Shown piece after piece: positions 1 to 5,193 of a stretch of DNA of 5,224 nt. The notes under the pieces are model-generated. The model was given only the letters and a program-made list of their open reading frames with translations. It ran no database searches and was not told where the DNA came from. The number at the start of each line of letters is the position of its first letter. Position 1 is the stretch's first letter. The stretch is from Deltaproteobacteria bacterium UBA2385 (GTDB taxonomy: Bacteria; Myxococcota_A; UBA796; UBA2385): contig DDSR01000170.1 in assembly GCA_002343455.1 (NCBI GenBank), positions 1-5,224 on the forward strand, read 5' to 3'. The position numbers and the translations under genes were made by a program.

Positions 1-111
1 GGGTGGGCGCGAGGAGGAATGAGAATTGTAACGATCAGGATCCGAACTTGCACTGCGAGCACGTCGCGACCGTCGACAGGGCCGCGTGGACCGGCTTGTA
101 GGCAGGCGCTG
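1..111. other. Left-edge non-coding stretch, no supported gene
   Basis: This stretch lies downstream of the minus-strand gene that ends at 112. A purine-rich GAGGAGG at 11-17 sits directly before an ATG at 19, but the spacing is only about one base. The 62-codon frame it opens runs antisense into the 112-483 gene and has the Arg/Ser/Thr/Pro-rich composition of a chance frame. I see no terminator, RNA gene or repeat here. Confidence 0.4.
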
Positions 112-483
112 TCAAGGGGCGGTTGCAATGACCTCGATGTGGTCCGGCTCGGCCGGGTCGTTCGCCCAGATCCTGACCCGAAAGGCATGCTGGGCAAATC
201 GAAGTGACAGTAGTACCTCGCCTTGGACGGTGCAGACACACAGCCTACCGCTCGCGGTCGCGAGGCCCCCGTCGAAGACAAGCGCGAGGCCAAGGGGATC
301 AGGCTCCCCGCCATCCGAGAGCGAGATGGTTGTCTCGCCGTCGTGCTCTGATAGTGTCCCGACGGCAACGCAGGAGGAGGTAGCGGCTACGAGGTCGTTC
401 CCTAACGACGCCGGGATGATCCCAGCCTCGTCCGTCACCAGCAGGAGAGAGTGGCTCGGAGACACCCGCGCTTCCTGTCGCAT
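112..483 (-). CDS. Small 123-aa protein, ComJ/immunity-like (tentative)
   Basis: Complete small cytoplasmic protein of 123 residues with no signal peptide or membrane segment. The ATG at 483-481 is preceded on the minus strand by an AAAAGGGGG tract about five bases away, a good ribosome binding site, and it overlaps the stop of the upstream fragment as TGATG. Codon use is GC3-rich. Seen in the protein: an N-terminal SHSLLLVTDEAG segment, a run of alternating hydrophobic beta-type segments (residues about 35-95), and a C-terminal FRVRIWAND..EPDHIEVI strand pair. From memory this layout (early SH-x-x-L/F-D motif, late RVR(I/V)xA motif, short final strand) recalls a diverse group of small beta-sandwich proteins that includes the ComJ/Nin nuclease inhibitor and immunity proteins of polymorphic toxins. 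The neighbouring Rhs-like fragment fits an immunity role. The family call is inference; that it is a real gene is much more certain. Confidence 0.7.
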   Translation of the reverse strand: MRQEARVSPSHSLLLVTDEAGIIPASLGNDLVAATSSCVAVGTLSEHDGETTISLSDGGEPDPLGLALVFDGGLATASGRLCVCTVQGEVLLSLRFAQHAFRVRIWANDPAEPDHIEVIATAP

Positions 484-665
484 CACTGCCCCCTTTTCTG
501 ACGGGCGATGGCCAATCCCTGCTCGCGGCTGCCCTCGTCGACGAACAGGCCCACCGGCCGCCGCAGCGCGTCGTAGACCGGCCGGAGGACCAGGCCCCCT
601 CTTCGCCAGGTCCGACAGGGCTGTCCGAGCGGGTCGATGAGCACTGTGGTCGCGACGTCTTCCAA
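483..665 (-). pseudogene. Rhs/TcC-type toxin shell fragment (60 codons)
   Basis: Short GC3-rich frame opening at a TTG (665-663) with no well-spaced Shine-Dalgarno. The frame stays open only to a TAA at 677-675, just four codons upstream, and continues in the same frame beyond it. The translation has the spacing DPLGQPCRTW, then RRGGL-x-LRPVYDALRRP, then LFVDEG. This matches the pattern I know from Rhs/YD-repeat and toxin-complex C proteins (D-x-LGQPxRTW, RG, YDALRRP, FV). Those proteins are hundreds to thousands of residues long, so about 55 residues would be a vestige. The codons before TTG (Asp-Gly-Arg) also suit an Rhs segment, so the TAA could be a nonsense mutation in a once longer gene. 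Its stop overlaps the next gene's start (TGATG), as expected when a toxin-like gene precedes its immunity gene. An alternative is a genuine small protein of unknown role. Confidence 0.45.
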
Positions 666-674
666 GCGGCCATC

Positions 675-920
675 TTAGCCCTCGGCGGTCGCGGTCGTCG
701 CTCCTCGCCGAGCGGGGGGGCCGGTCAGCCGGGCGACTGGAGAGGCACGGACGAGGTGCCAATTGCGAATACCTGGCACCGTGTTCCCTGCAATGCGGGA
801 CCAGGCGACCCCGGCCAGGGCGATCAGCCTGGCGTAGCCGTCGCTCAGCGCGGCTCCACCCGGTCTGGAGCACCTCCACGGGGCCATCCAACTGGGTGGA
901 CGCGCCGGTGGTCGCGGACA
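675..920 (-). pseudogene. Disrupted reading frame upstream of Rhs-like fragment
   Basis: On the minus strand an ATG at 920-918 begins a plausible N-terminus (MSATTGASTQLDGPVEVLQT) with GC-rich third positions up to about 858. After that the coding-like signal moves to another minus frame (AALSDGYARLIALAG, then WSRIAGNTVPGIRNWHLV) and ends at TAA 677-675. Dropping one base near 855-858 would join the two halves into about 80 residues. The end is in frame with the Rhs-like fragment at 483-665. This is either a frameshifted gene or a sequencing/assembly indel. I recognise no family. The last 25 codons are Arg/Ala/Thr-rich and may be non-coding. Confidence 0.3.
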
Positions 921-925
921 TGGAC

Positions 926-955
926 TCGCCACCCCACTCCGACGCAGATATGATA
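926..955 (+). promoter_or_regulatory. Candidate promoter for the toxin-antitoxin operon
   Basis: The hexamer TATGAT at 949-954 matches a sigma70 -10 box in five of six positions. TCGCCA at 926-931, 17 bases upstream, matches a -35 box in four of six. The predicted transcription start falls at about 961, the A of the antitoxin ATG, so the mRNA would be leaderless; this agrees with the lack of a Shine-Dalgarno there. The A/T patch stands out in otherwise GC-rich DNA and holds the short palindromes TATGATA (949-955) and ATGCAT (957-962), possible operator elements. The 40 bp between 920 and 961 may also carry the divergent minus-strand promoter. Confidence 0.35.
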
Positions 956-960
956 GATGC

Positions 961-1170
961 ATGGAGCCTTCCTTCGACAAGATGACGACCGCGGAGCGCA
1001 TCCTCTACGTGCAGGATCTCTGGGACCGGATCGCCAGGGACGCCGAAGCTCAGCCTCTCAGCCACGCTCAGGCAACGGAATTGGACCGGCGGCTTGCTGC
1101 CCACCGCGAACATCCCGAGGAGTCGATCCCCTGGGAGGTCGCCCGAGAGCAGATGCGGCGTCGAGGCTGA
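961..1170 (+). CDS. Type II antitoxin, putative addiction module component (PF09720-like)
   Basis: A 69-residue antitoxin that would bind and neutralise the RelE/ParE toxin encoded directly downstream and probably represses its own operon. The pattern is typical of the Unstab_antitox / TIGR02574 family: an N-terminal helix TTAERILYVQDLWDRI (residues 9-24) with the conserved LW, then LSHAQATELDRRLAAHRE (33-50), the hallmark PEESIPWEV (52-60), and a basic tail MRRRG. Its length is normal for the family. ATG 961 was chosen because a -10-like box sits seven bases before it and the whole family pattern follows. An internal ATG at 982 (Met8) is an alternative that would still retain the conserved helix. 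Its stop TGA (1168-1170) overlaps the toxin ATG, indicating coupled translation. A ParD/RelB-type label is less apt. Confidence 0.92.
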   Translation: MEPSFDKMTTAERILYVQDLWDRIARDAEAQPLSHAQATELDRRLAAHREHPEESIPWEVAREQMRRRG

Positions 1171-1466
1171 TGCCCCCCGTCCGTATCCGCCCCGAGGCGC
1201 TCGACGAGCTCGCCGAGGCCTGGCTCTGGTACGAAGGCCAGCGCGAGGGGCTCGGAGACGAGTTCCGCTCCTGCGTCGACGTCGCGATGGCCGAGATTGC
1301 CCGCGAGCCGCTCATGTGGCCACGAGTCCGCGGCGACGTGCGGCGCCGGATGACCCGCCGATTCCCCTACGCGGTGCTCTACCTTGCAGAGGATGACCAC
1401 ATCGAAGTGCTCGCTGTCTTCCACTCCTCCCGGAGCCCGATGGAGTGGAAATTGCGAGTTCGATAA
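1170..1466 (+). CDS. RelE/ParE family type II toxin
   Basis: A 98-residue toxin of the RelE/ParE superfamily, partner of the antitoxin encoded just upstream. Seen in order: an N-terminal strand VRIRPEALDEL (4-14) leading into the first helix pair (AWLWYEGQREGLGDEF, 17-32); a second helix (VDVAMAEIA, 36-44) with the PLMWP turn (47-51); then the signature beta sheet RRFPYAVLYLAEDDHIEVLA (63-82) with AVFHSSRSPMEW (82-93) near the end. The RRFPY...VFH..R.P..W pattern is that of ParE-like members. Whether the target is gyrase (ParE) or ribosome-bound mRNA (RelE) cannot be told from sequence alone. ATG 1170 overlaps the antitoxin TGA (TGATG); the same frame is open upstream to 957, but that part is only a shadow of the antitoxin. 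The gene looks intact. Confidence 0.93.
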   Translation: MPPVRIRPEALDELAEAWLWYEGQREGLGDEFRSCVDVAMAEIAREPLMWPRVRGDVRRRMTRRFPYAVLYLAEDDHIEVLAVFHSSRSPMEWKLRVR

Positions 1467-1684
1467 TCGAGAATGTGGTCGGGCTGGTTGGACGACTTTC
1501 GAACTGGCTGGCGGGGTTGAGCGAGGAGGAGGTCGCTTGGGCGCGGCGGGGGGTCGGTGAGGGTTGAGGCACGCCAGGAGGAAGGGGCCCGGGATACGAC
1601 CCGACCCCCTGCCCTTTGATTGGGATGCCCTTGCGCTCTCCCATCCTCCCCAAGTATGTTGGAGGCCATTCAGTCGGAGTGCCC
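1467..1684 (+). other. Intergenic region between TA operon and exported-protein operon
   Basis: About 218 bases. It holds a possible tiny ORF at 1475-1567 (GTG start, 30 residues, containing NWLAGLSEEEVAWARRGVG) with a weak ribosome binding site; it may be a remnant, and I do not call it a gene. A weak imperfect GC hairpin (GGGG 1584-1587 with CCCC 1605-1608 and GGG 1591-1593 with CCC 1600-1602) has no T tract and is a poor terminator candidate for the TA operon. The right part carries the promoter-like boxes and ribosome binding site listed separately. Confidence 0.4.
1631..1679 (+). promoter_or_regulatory. Possible promoter and ribosome binding site of secreted-protein gene
   Basis: TATGTT at 1655-1660 resembles a -10 box; TTGCGC at 1631-1636, 18 bases upstream, is a weak -35 candidate. 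Transcription would begin near 1667. The Shine-Dalgarno GGAG (1676-1679) lies five bases before ATG 1685. If the promoter is right, the in-frame upstream starts at 1616 (TTG) and 1625 (ATG) are excluded. The ribosome binding site is convincing; the promoter boxes are weak. Confidence 0.35.
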
Positions 1685-3238
1685 ATGTTCTCAGCCCTTT
1701 TACCCGTGTTTATCTTGCTCGGCGCCAGTCAGGCATGGGCCGCCCCATGCGGAACCTTGAACCCTCCGGTGACCGCAGCCCCGAAGGCCGGGATCGAGTC
1801 CAAGGCCATCACGGTGTCCTGGACAAACGGGCCACCGGCTGCCTGCACCAATAGCGCCGGCGACCACTGGGATGGGACCAACAAGCTCAGGCTCCGCCGT
1901 GCCGCTGGCAACATCGCTCCGGCCAACCCGACCGCCGGGACGCAGGTGGCCGACATGAACCTGTTGGCAGTATCGCGCGACGACTTCGTTGGCCGGTCAG
2001 ACAAGCTCTATAGCTATGCGTTGTTCGCCTGCGAGGATGCGTCTTGTTCGTCCTGGTACGCGGATGGCAGCGGAAGCCTCGAGGACGAGACCAATACGGA
2101 AGCTTCGGCAACGACAGAGGCGGAGGTCTGGGTACTCACGGGCGTGACCGGCGAGAGCGATGTCACCTCGGTGGCCATAGATGACCCGAGCGCCAACGCC
2201 CCCCACATCTTCTTCTACCCCTCGGACTGGGGTTCGGGGCTGTCGAACAAGCTGGCCATATACTACAGCGAGCGGGCCGATGGCGGCTCGCCGAGCGAGG
2301 TGTTGTACACGATCCACGACGACACTGGATGGCCTGCCTCCAACCCCTTGAATGACCCCGCAAGCTGGGCGTCGACCACGCTCGTCGCCGAGGGCTCCAA
2401 TGACCTGGCGGACGACGACTACAAGGCAGACCACCCCTGGGCGATGCTAACCCGCGACGGATCGGACAAACGGGTCCAGCTCTTCGTTCAGAGCCAGGGT
2501 CTCGCGAACAACAAAGCTATCCAGATCGAGTCAGTTGACGAGGTTGGTGACGACTTCGGCTTGTCCTGCGGCGGCAGTTCGTGCTCCACGACGATGCTGG
2601 ATGGAGCGGGCTATGTGGCCATCGACGCGGACGGGACCGCAGGCACCGACTGGGTCGTACACCTCCAACACAGCCGCGTGGGATGGAACTACATCTCGGA
2701 CGCCTACATCGACTCAGGTACCGACCAGCCCTTCATGATGGTCAAGATGGGGCGGCCGGCTGCTGACGAATGCTCGGACACCGGTCTGTACGACGACATC
2801 GGCCGGGCCGACGGCGCCTGGGACAGCGGGACCAGCACCTGGAAGTGGGAGGTAGAGACCGATGGCGGTTCGCCGGACTGCCCGGTCGTCCACATCGAGG
2901 ATGGCCACGACAACACGATGATCCCGCTGCCCGGAGGGGAGTTCAAGCTCTACTACAAGGACTGGTCGACTGAGGAATGGTACGTCACCTATTGGAACGG
3001 TGCCGTCTGGGAGGACGACGCCCTCATCACGTTCGAGTGGGATGGGTCGAGCAGTGGGCCTGACCACGACTGCATCGAGAATCCGTCCGCGGTGGTCCAC
3101 GTCGACGGTGCGTCCATCAACGAGGCGATGGCGTTCAGGTTGTTGGACTCCGACAACTGCCCGTTCGGGGGCACGGGTCTTGATGATGATCCTTTCGTGA
3201 ACGACGCCGCCATCGTGTTCGCCAAGCTGTCGAACTGA
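1685..3238 (+). CDS. Secreted 517-aa protein: Fn3-like part plus propeller-like repeats
   Basis: Exported protein of unknown function. Residues 1-19 form a signal peptide (MFSALLPVFILLGASQAWA) with a classic AWA cleavage site and no lipobox, so it should be released to the periplasm or outside. Residues about 25-125 look like a fibronectin-III-like domain (ITVSW, then LYSYALFACEDASCSSW). Residues about 150-517 contain five spaced groups of beta strands, at about 173-212, 246-283, 305-343, 399-440 and 464-515. Each has a small/acidic turn followed by strands such as LAIYYSER, VQLFVQSQ, WVVHLQHS and FKLYYKDW. This suggests a five-bladed propeller like that of GH43/GH32-type or sialidase-like folds, but I cannot identify catalytic residues. 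Ten cysteines, several closely paired (116/121, 295/300), suggest disulfides. The start was chosen for GGAG at 1676-1679; it lacks a positive n-region, so ATG 1625, which adds Arg and Lys, remains possible. Its stop overlaps the downstream lipoprotein start. Confidence 0.85.
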   Translation: MFSALLPVFILLGASQAWAAPCGTLNPPVTAAPKAGIESKAITVSWTNGPPAACTNSAGDHWDGTNKLRLRRAAGNIAPANPTAGTQVADMNLLAVSRDDFVGRSDKLYSYALFACEDASCSSWYADGSGSLEDETNTEASATTEAEVWVLTGVTGESDVTSVAIDDPSANAPHIFFYPSDWGSGLSNKLAIYYSERADGGSPSEVLYTIHDDTGWPASNPLNDPASWASTTLVAEGSNDLADDDYKADHPWAMLTRDGSDKRVQLFVQSQGLANNKAIQIESVDEVGDDFGLSCGGSSCSTTMLDGAGYVAIDADGTAGTDWVVHLQHSRVGWNYISDAYIDSGTDQPFMMVKMGRPAADECSDTGLYDDIGRADGAWDSGTSTWKWEVETDGGSPDCPVVHIEDGHDNTMIPLPGGEFKLYYKDWSTEEWYVTYWNGAVWEDDALITFEWDGSSSGPDHDCIENPSAVVHVDGASINEAMAFRLLDSDNCPFGGTGLDDDPFVNDAAIVFAKLSN

Positions 3239-5109
3239 TGCGCAGCGCTTCACTCCTTGGCCTGGTCCTCACCGCGTGCGCCGACAAGGGAGGTGATCGG
3301 GTTTCCGGTGATACGGCCGGGCTGGAAGGTGACACCGCGACCGAGTTGACCTGGCACCGTGACGGCGACGGCGACGGCTTTGGCGACCCAGCCTCGGGGG
3401 AGGCCGCTCAAATCGCTCCTTCGGGCTTCGTCGCAGACGGAACGGACTGCGACGACGGCAATGCCTCCGTGTTTCCCGGCGCCCCGGAGAGCTGCAACGG
3501 ACGCGACGACGACTGCGACGGCCAAGTCGACGAGGGTCTGGAGTTCGCGACATGGTACCTGGACGGCGACGAGGACGGGTTCGGCCTGGATGAAGACACG
3601 ATCGACTCATGCGCTGAGCCAGAAGGGTACGTCGCGGTGGGAGGCGACTGCGATGACGACGATCCGGGGGTCCATCCCGGCGCCGAGGAGGTCTGCGAGA
3701 ACGGCGTTGACGATGACTGCGACGGTGTGGATCCCCGTTGCCTCGTGGTGGGCGAGATCAGCCTGTCTGATGCGGCTGTAAAGTACCTCGGCGGCACCGC
3801 GGGTGACCTCGCGGGCTATCAGCTCGATTGCGGCGGGGACACCGATGGGGACGGCAGGCCGGAGCTCCTGATCGGTGAATCGGAGCAGTTCACCGACGAC
3901 TACACCGGCGGGCCCTCCATCGGTGGCGCGTGGCTTGTGAGCGAACTCAGCGAGGGCACCCACCTGCTTGACGCGACGGGCGTAGCGCTCTGGGGCGACG
4001 AGGATGGTCGCTTTCGGGGTGGCGCAGCGGTGTTCCTCGGCGACACCGATGGCGACGGGTACGGCGACGTGTTGATGGGCTCACCTCATGCACAAGAGGT
4101 GTACCTGTTCCGGGGCCCAATCGCCGCCTCACGCGAGCGGAGCGCCGCAGACGCGGCCTTCAGCCAGCCGACCGCGGGGCTCGGGCTGGGCCAGGCCGCA
4201 GCCGCGCTTGATGAAGGGGACTTCGTGGTGACCGGTGTTGGCAACCTGTACCAGGACGGCGTCTGGGGGAGGCTCGTCGGCGGCGCCTTCATCTTCGACG
4301 GCGCGGCAACCGGTCAGATGACCACCGACAGGGCGATGGCCTCCCTCAGCCCGGATGTGAACCACCAGTACGGCTACTTCGGCTGGTCGAGCTGCGGTGG
4401 CGACCTGGACGGCGATGGGGTTGCCGACCTCGTGATCGGCGCGCCATCGACCTATCCCACGAGCTACGACGTGGACTTCATGACGCGCGGTGTGGCGTAT
4501 GTCGTGTACGGCCCCTTCACCGGCGATCTCCGCATGACGACCCCGGAGGGGAGCCTCATGGATGCCGACGCTCGGATCGAAGGCTCTACCGATGTCTGGA
4601 ACATCGGCTACTCCCTTTCCTGCGGGGGCGACGCCGATGGAGACGGTCTCGCGGACATTCTGGTCGGGGCGCCGGACTGGTCAGGCGGGTACGCCGGTGC
4701 TCGCGGGGATGCCCTGCTGTTTCTCGACACGCTGCATGGCGTGCTCAATGCAGAGGATGCCGATGGGCGCTTGACCGGGGTCATGGATGGCGAGTTCATT
4801 GGAATGTCCGTCTCGCTTGACGCCGATCTTGATGGCGATGGAAGGCATGACCCGTCCATAGGATCAAATGCCGAATCGGGGCGAGGCAAGGTCAGTACGT
4901 TTTACGGCAACTTTGCTGGTGTAGTGGGATCCGACGAGGCGGAGGCGTCCTTCTTCGGTGAGGCCGAAGGCGACTACGCTTTCAACGTCTCGGGTTGCTC
5001 GGACCTCGACGGGGACGGGTTCGACGACCTGCTGATTGGCGCCAGCTACGAGTCCACGACCGGCAATCGGTCCGGCGCAGCCTACCTTGTCTTTGGAGGC
5101 GGGGGCTGA
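3238..5109 (+). CDS. Outer-membrane lipoprotein with MopE-type repeats and FG-GAP propeller
   Basis: A 623-residue surface-type lipoprotein. MRSASLLGLVLTAC is a short lipoprotein signal with lipobox LTAC; Cys14 would be lipidated, and Ala at +2 favours the outer membrane. Residues 15-37 are a flexible Gly/Asp/Thr linker. Residues 39-100 and 106-165 are two MopE-like Cys/Asp motifs. Residues about 170-623 hold seven FG-GAP-like units, six with a DxDGDG loop, indicating an integrin-alpha-like beta-propeller with calcium-binding loops. Units begin near 199, 268, 324, 387, 463, 528 and 588, i.e. 57-76 residues apart. Conserved CGG or GC precedes units 1, 4, 5 and 7. A role in adhesion or in metal or ligand binding at the surface is inferred from the domains. 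ATG 3238 overlaps the upstream TGA and has no Shine-Dalgarno of its own, so translation is probably coupled to the secreted-protein gene. The frame is complete. Confidence 0.9.
   Translation: MRSASLLGLVLTACADKGGDRVSGDTAGLEGDTATELTWHRDGDGDGFGDPASGEAAQIAPSGFVADGTDCDDGNASVFPGAPESCNGRDDDCDGQVDEGLEFATWYLDGDEDGFGLDEDTIDSCAEPEGYVAVGGDCDDDDPGVHPGAEEVCENGVDDDCDGVDPRCLVVGEISLSDAAVKYLGGTAGDLAGYQLDCGGDTDGDGRPELLIGESEQFTDDYTGGPSIGGAWLVSELSEGTHLLDATGVALWGDEDGRFRGGAAVFLGDTDGDGYGDVLMGSPHAQEVYLFRGPIAASRERSAADAAFSQPTAGLGLGQAAAALDEGDFVVTGVGNLYQDGVWGRLVGGAFIFDGAATGQMTTDRAMASLSPDVNHQYGYFGWSSCGGDLDGDGVADLVIGAPSTYPTSYDVDFMTRGVAYVVYGPFTGDLRMTTPEGSLMDADARIEGSTDVWNIGYSLSCGGDADGDGLADILVGAPDWSGGYAGARGDALLFLDTLHGVLNAEDADGRLTGVMDGEFIGMSVSLDADLDGDGRHDPSIGSNAESGRGKVSTFYGNFAGVVGSDEAEASFFGEAEGDYAFNVSGCSDLDGDGFDDLLIGASYESTTGNRSGAAYLVFGGGG
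3352..3732 (+). repeat. Two tandem MopE-type Cys/Asp motifs (in lipoprotein)
   Basis: Residues 39-100 (W..DGDGDGFGD, GTDCDDGNASVFPGAPESC, DDDCDGQVDEG) and 106-165 (WYLDGDEDGFG, CAEPEGYVAVGGDCDD, PGAEEVCENGVDDDCDG) are divergent copies of one unit of about 60 residues, as in Pfam PF11617 (putative metal-binding, named after the copper-binding MopE). The second copy has the full cysteine set (125, 138, 153, 161). The first has Cys71, 86 and 93 but lacks the cysteine before the P-x-G turn; Ile59 sits there instead. Confidence 0.85.
3829..5040 (+). repeat. Seven FG-GAP-like units (in lipoprotein)
   Basis: Repeated (G/C)-x-D-x-DGDG-x-x-D-(L/I/V)-x-(I/V/M)-G cores lie at residues 199-213, 268-281, 387-401, 463-477, 528-542 and 588-601, with a degenerate unit at 324-335 (LDEGDFVVTGVG) that has lost the DxDGDG loop. 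Unit 6 keeps LDGDG but reads DPSIGSN instead of the usual D-(L/I)-L-(I/V)-GAP. Seven regularly spaced units fit a closed seven-bladed propeller. Confidence 0.85.
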
Positions 5110-5160
5110 GCCGGGACTCCTCGCCGTCTCCCAATGCCGTGCAAACCGAAAAACGCAGGA

Positions 5161-5193
5161 GCCCCCTCAGGAGCTTCTCACTCCTGTAGGGGC
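5161..5193 (-). terminator. Hairpin terminator, probably for an incoming minus-strand transcript
   Basis: GCCCC (5161-5165) pairs with GGGGC (5189-5193) and CAGGAG (5168-5173) with CTCCTG (5181-5186), around a 7-base loop CTTCTCA; two mismatched pairs separate the two blocks. On the plus strand no T tract follows. The AAAAA at about 5149-5153 becomes a T tract on the minus strand, eight bases after the stem, so the element suits transcription entering from the right. It may also stop the lipoprotein operon, 52 bases past its stop codon. Confidence 0.5.

Noticed and set aside
19..207. Plus-strand 62-codon frame with a GAGGAGG just before its ATG
   Set aside because: Spacing is too short, the composition is that of a chance frame, and it overlaps antisense the better-supported 112-483 gene.
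86..640. Plus-strand 184-codon frame
   Set aside because: Ser/Pro/Arg/Thr-rich shadow antisense to the 112-483 and 483-665 frames.
299..673. Minus-strand 124-codon frame with an ATG (673) and a well-spaced GAGG
   Set aside because: The start signal is good, but the translation is Ser/Arg/Pro-rich with no recognisable pattern and overlaps both better frames. The signal may be a relic of the decayed gene.
112..1113. A 333-codon open frame on the minus strand
   Set aside because: Only its last 123 codons look like a protein with a good ribosome binding site. The rest is Arg/Pro/Ala-rich, runs antisense through the antitoxin gene, and competes with better minus frames.
957..1169. In-frame upstream extension of the toxin to an ATG at 957
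   Set aside because: It overlaps the antitoxin fully and adds 71 shadow residues not found in the RelE/ParE family.
1584..1608. Hairpin as terminator of the TA operon
   Set aside because: Short imperfect stem with an internal bulge and no T tract.
1997..2434. Minus-strand 145-codon frame
   Set aside because: Antisense shadow in GC-rich coding DNA.
2714..3253. Minus-strand 179-codon frame
   Set aside because: Antisense shadow of the well-supported secreted-protein gene; no start signal or family pattern.
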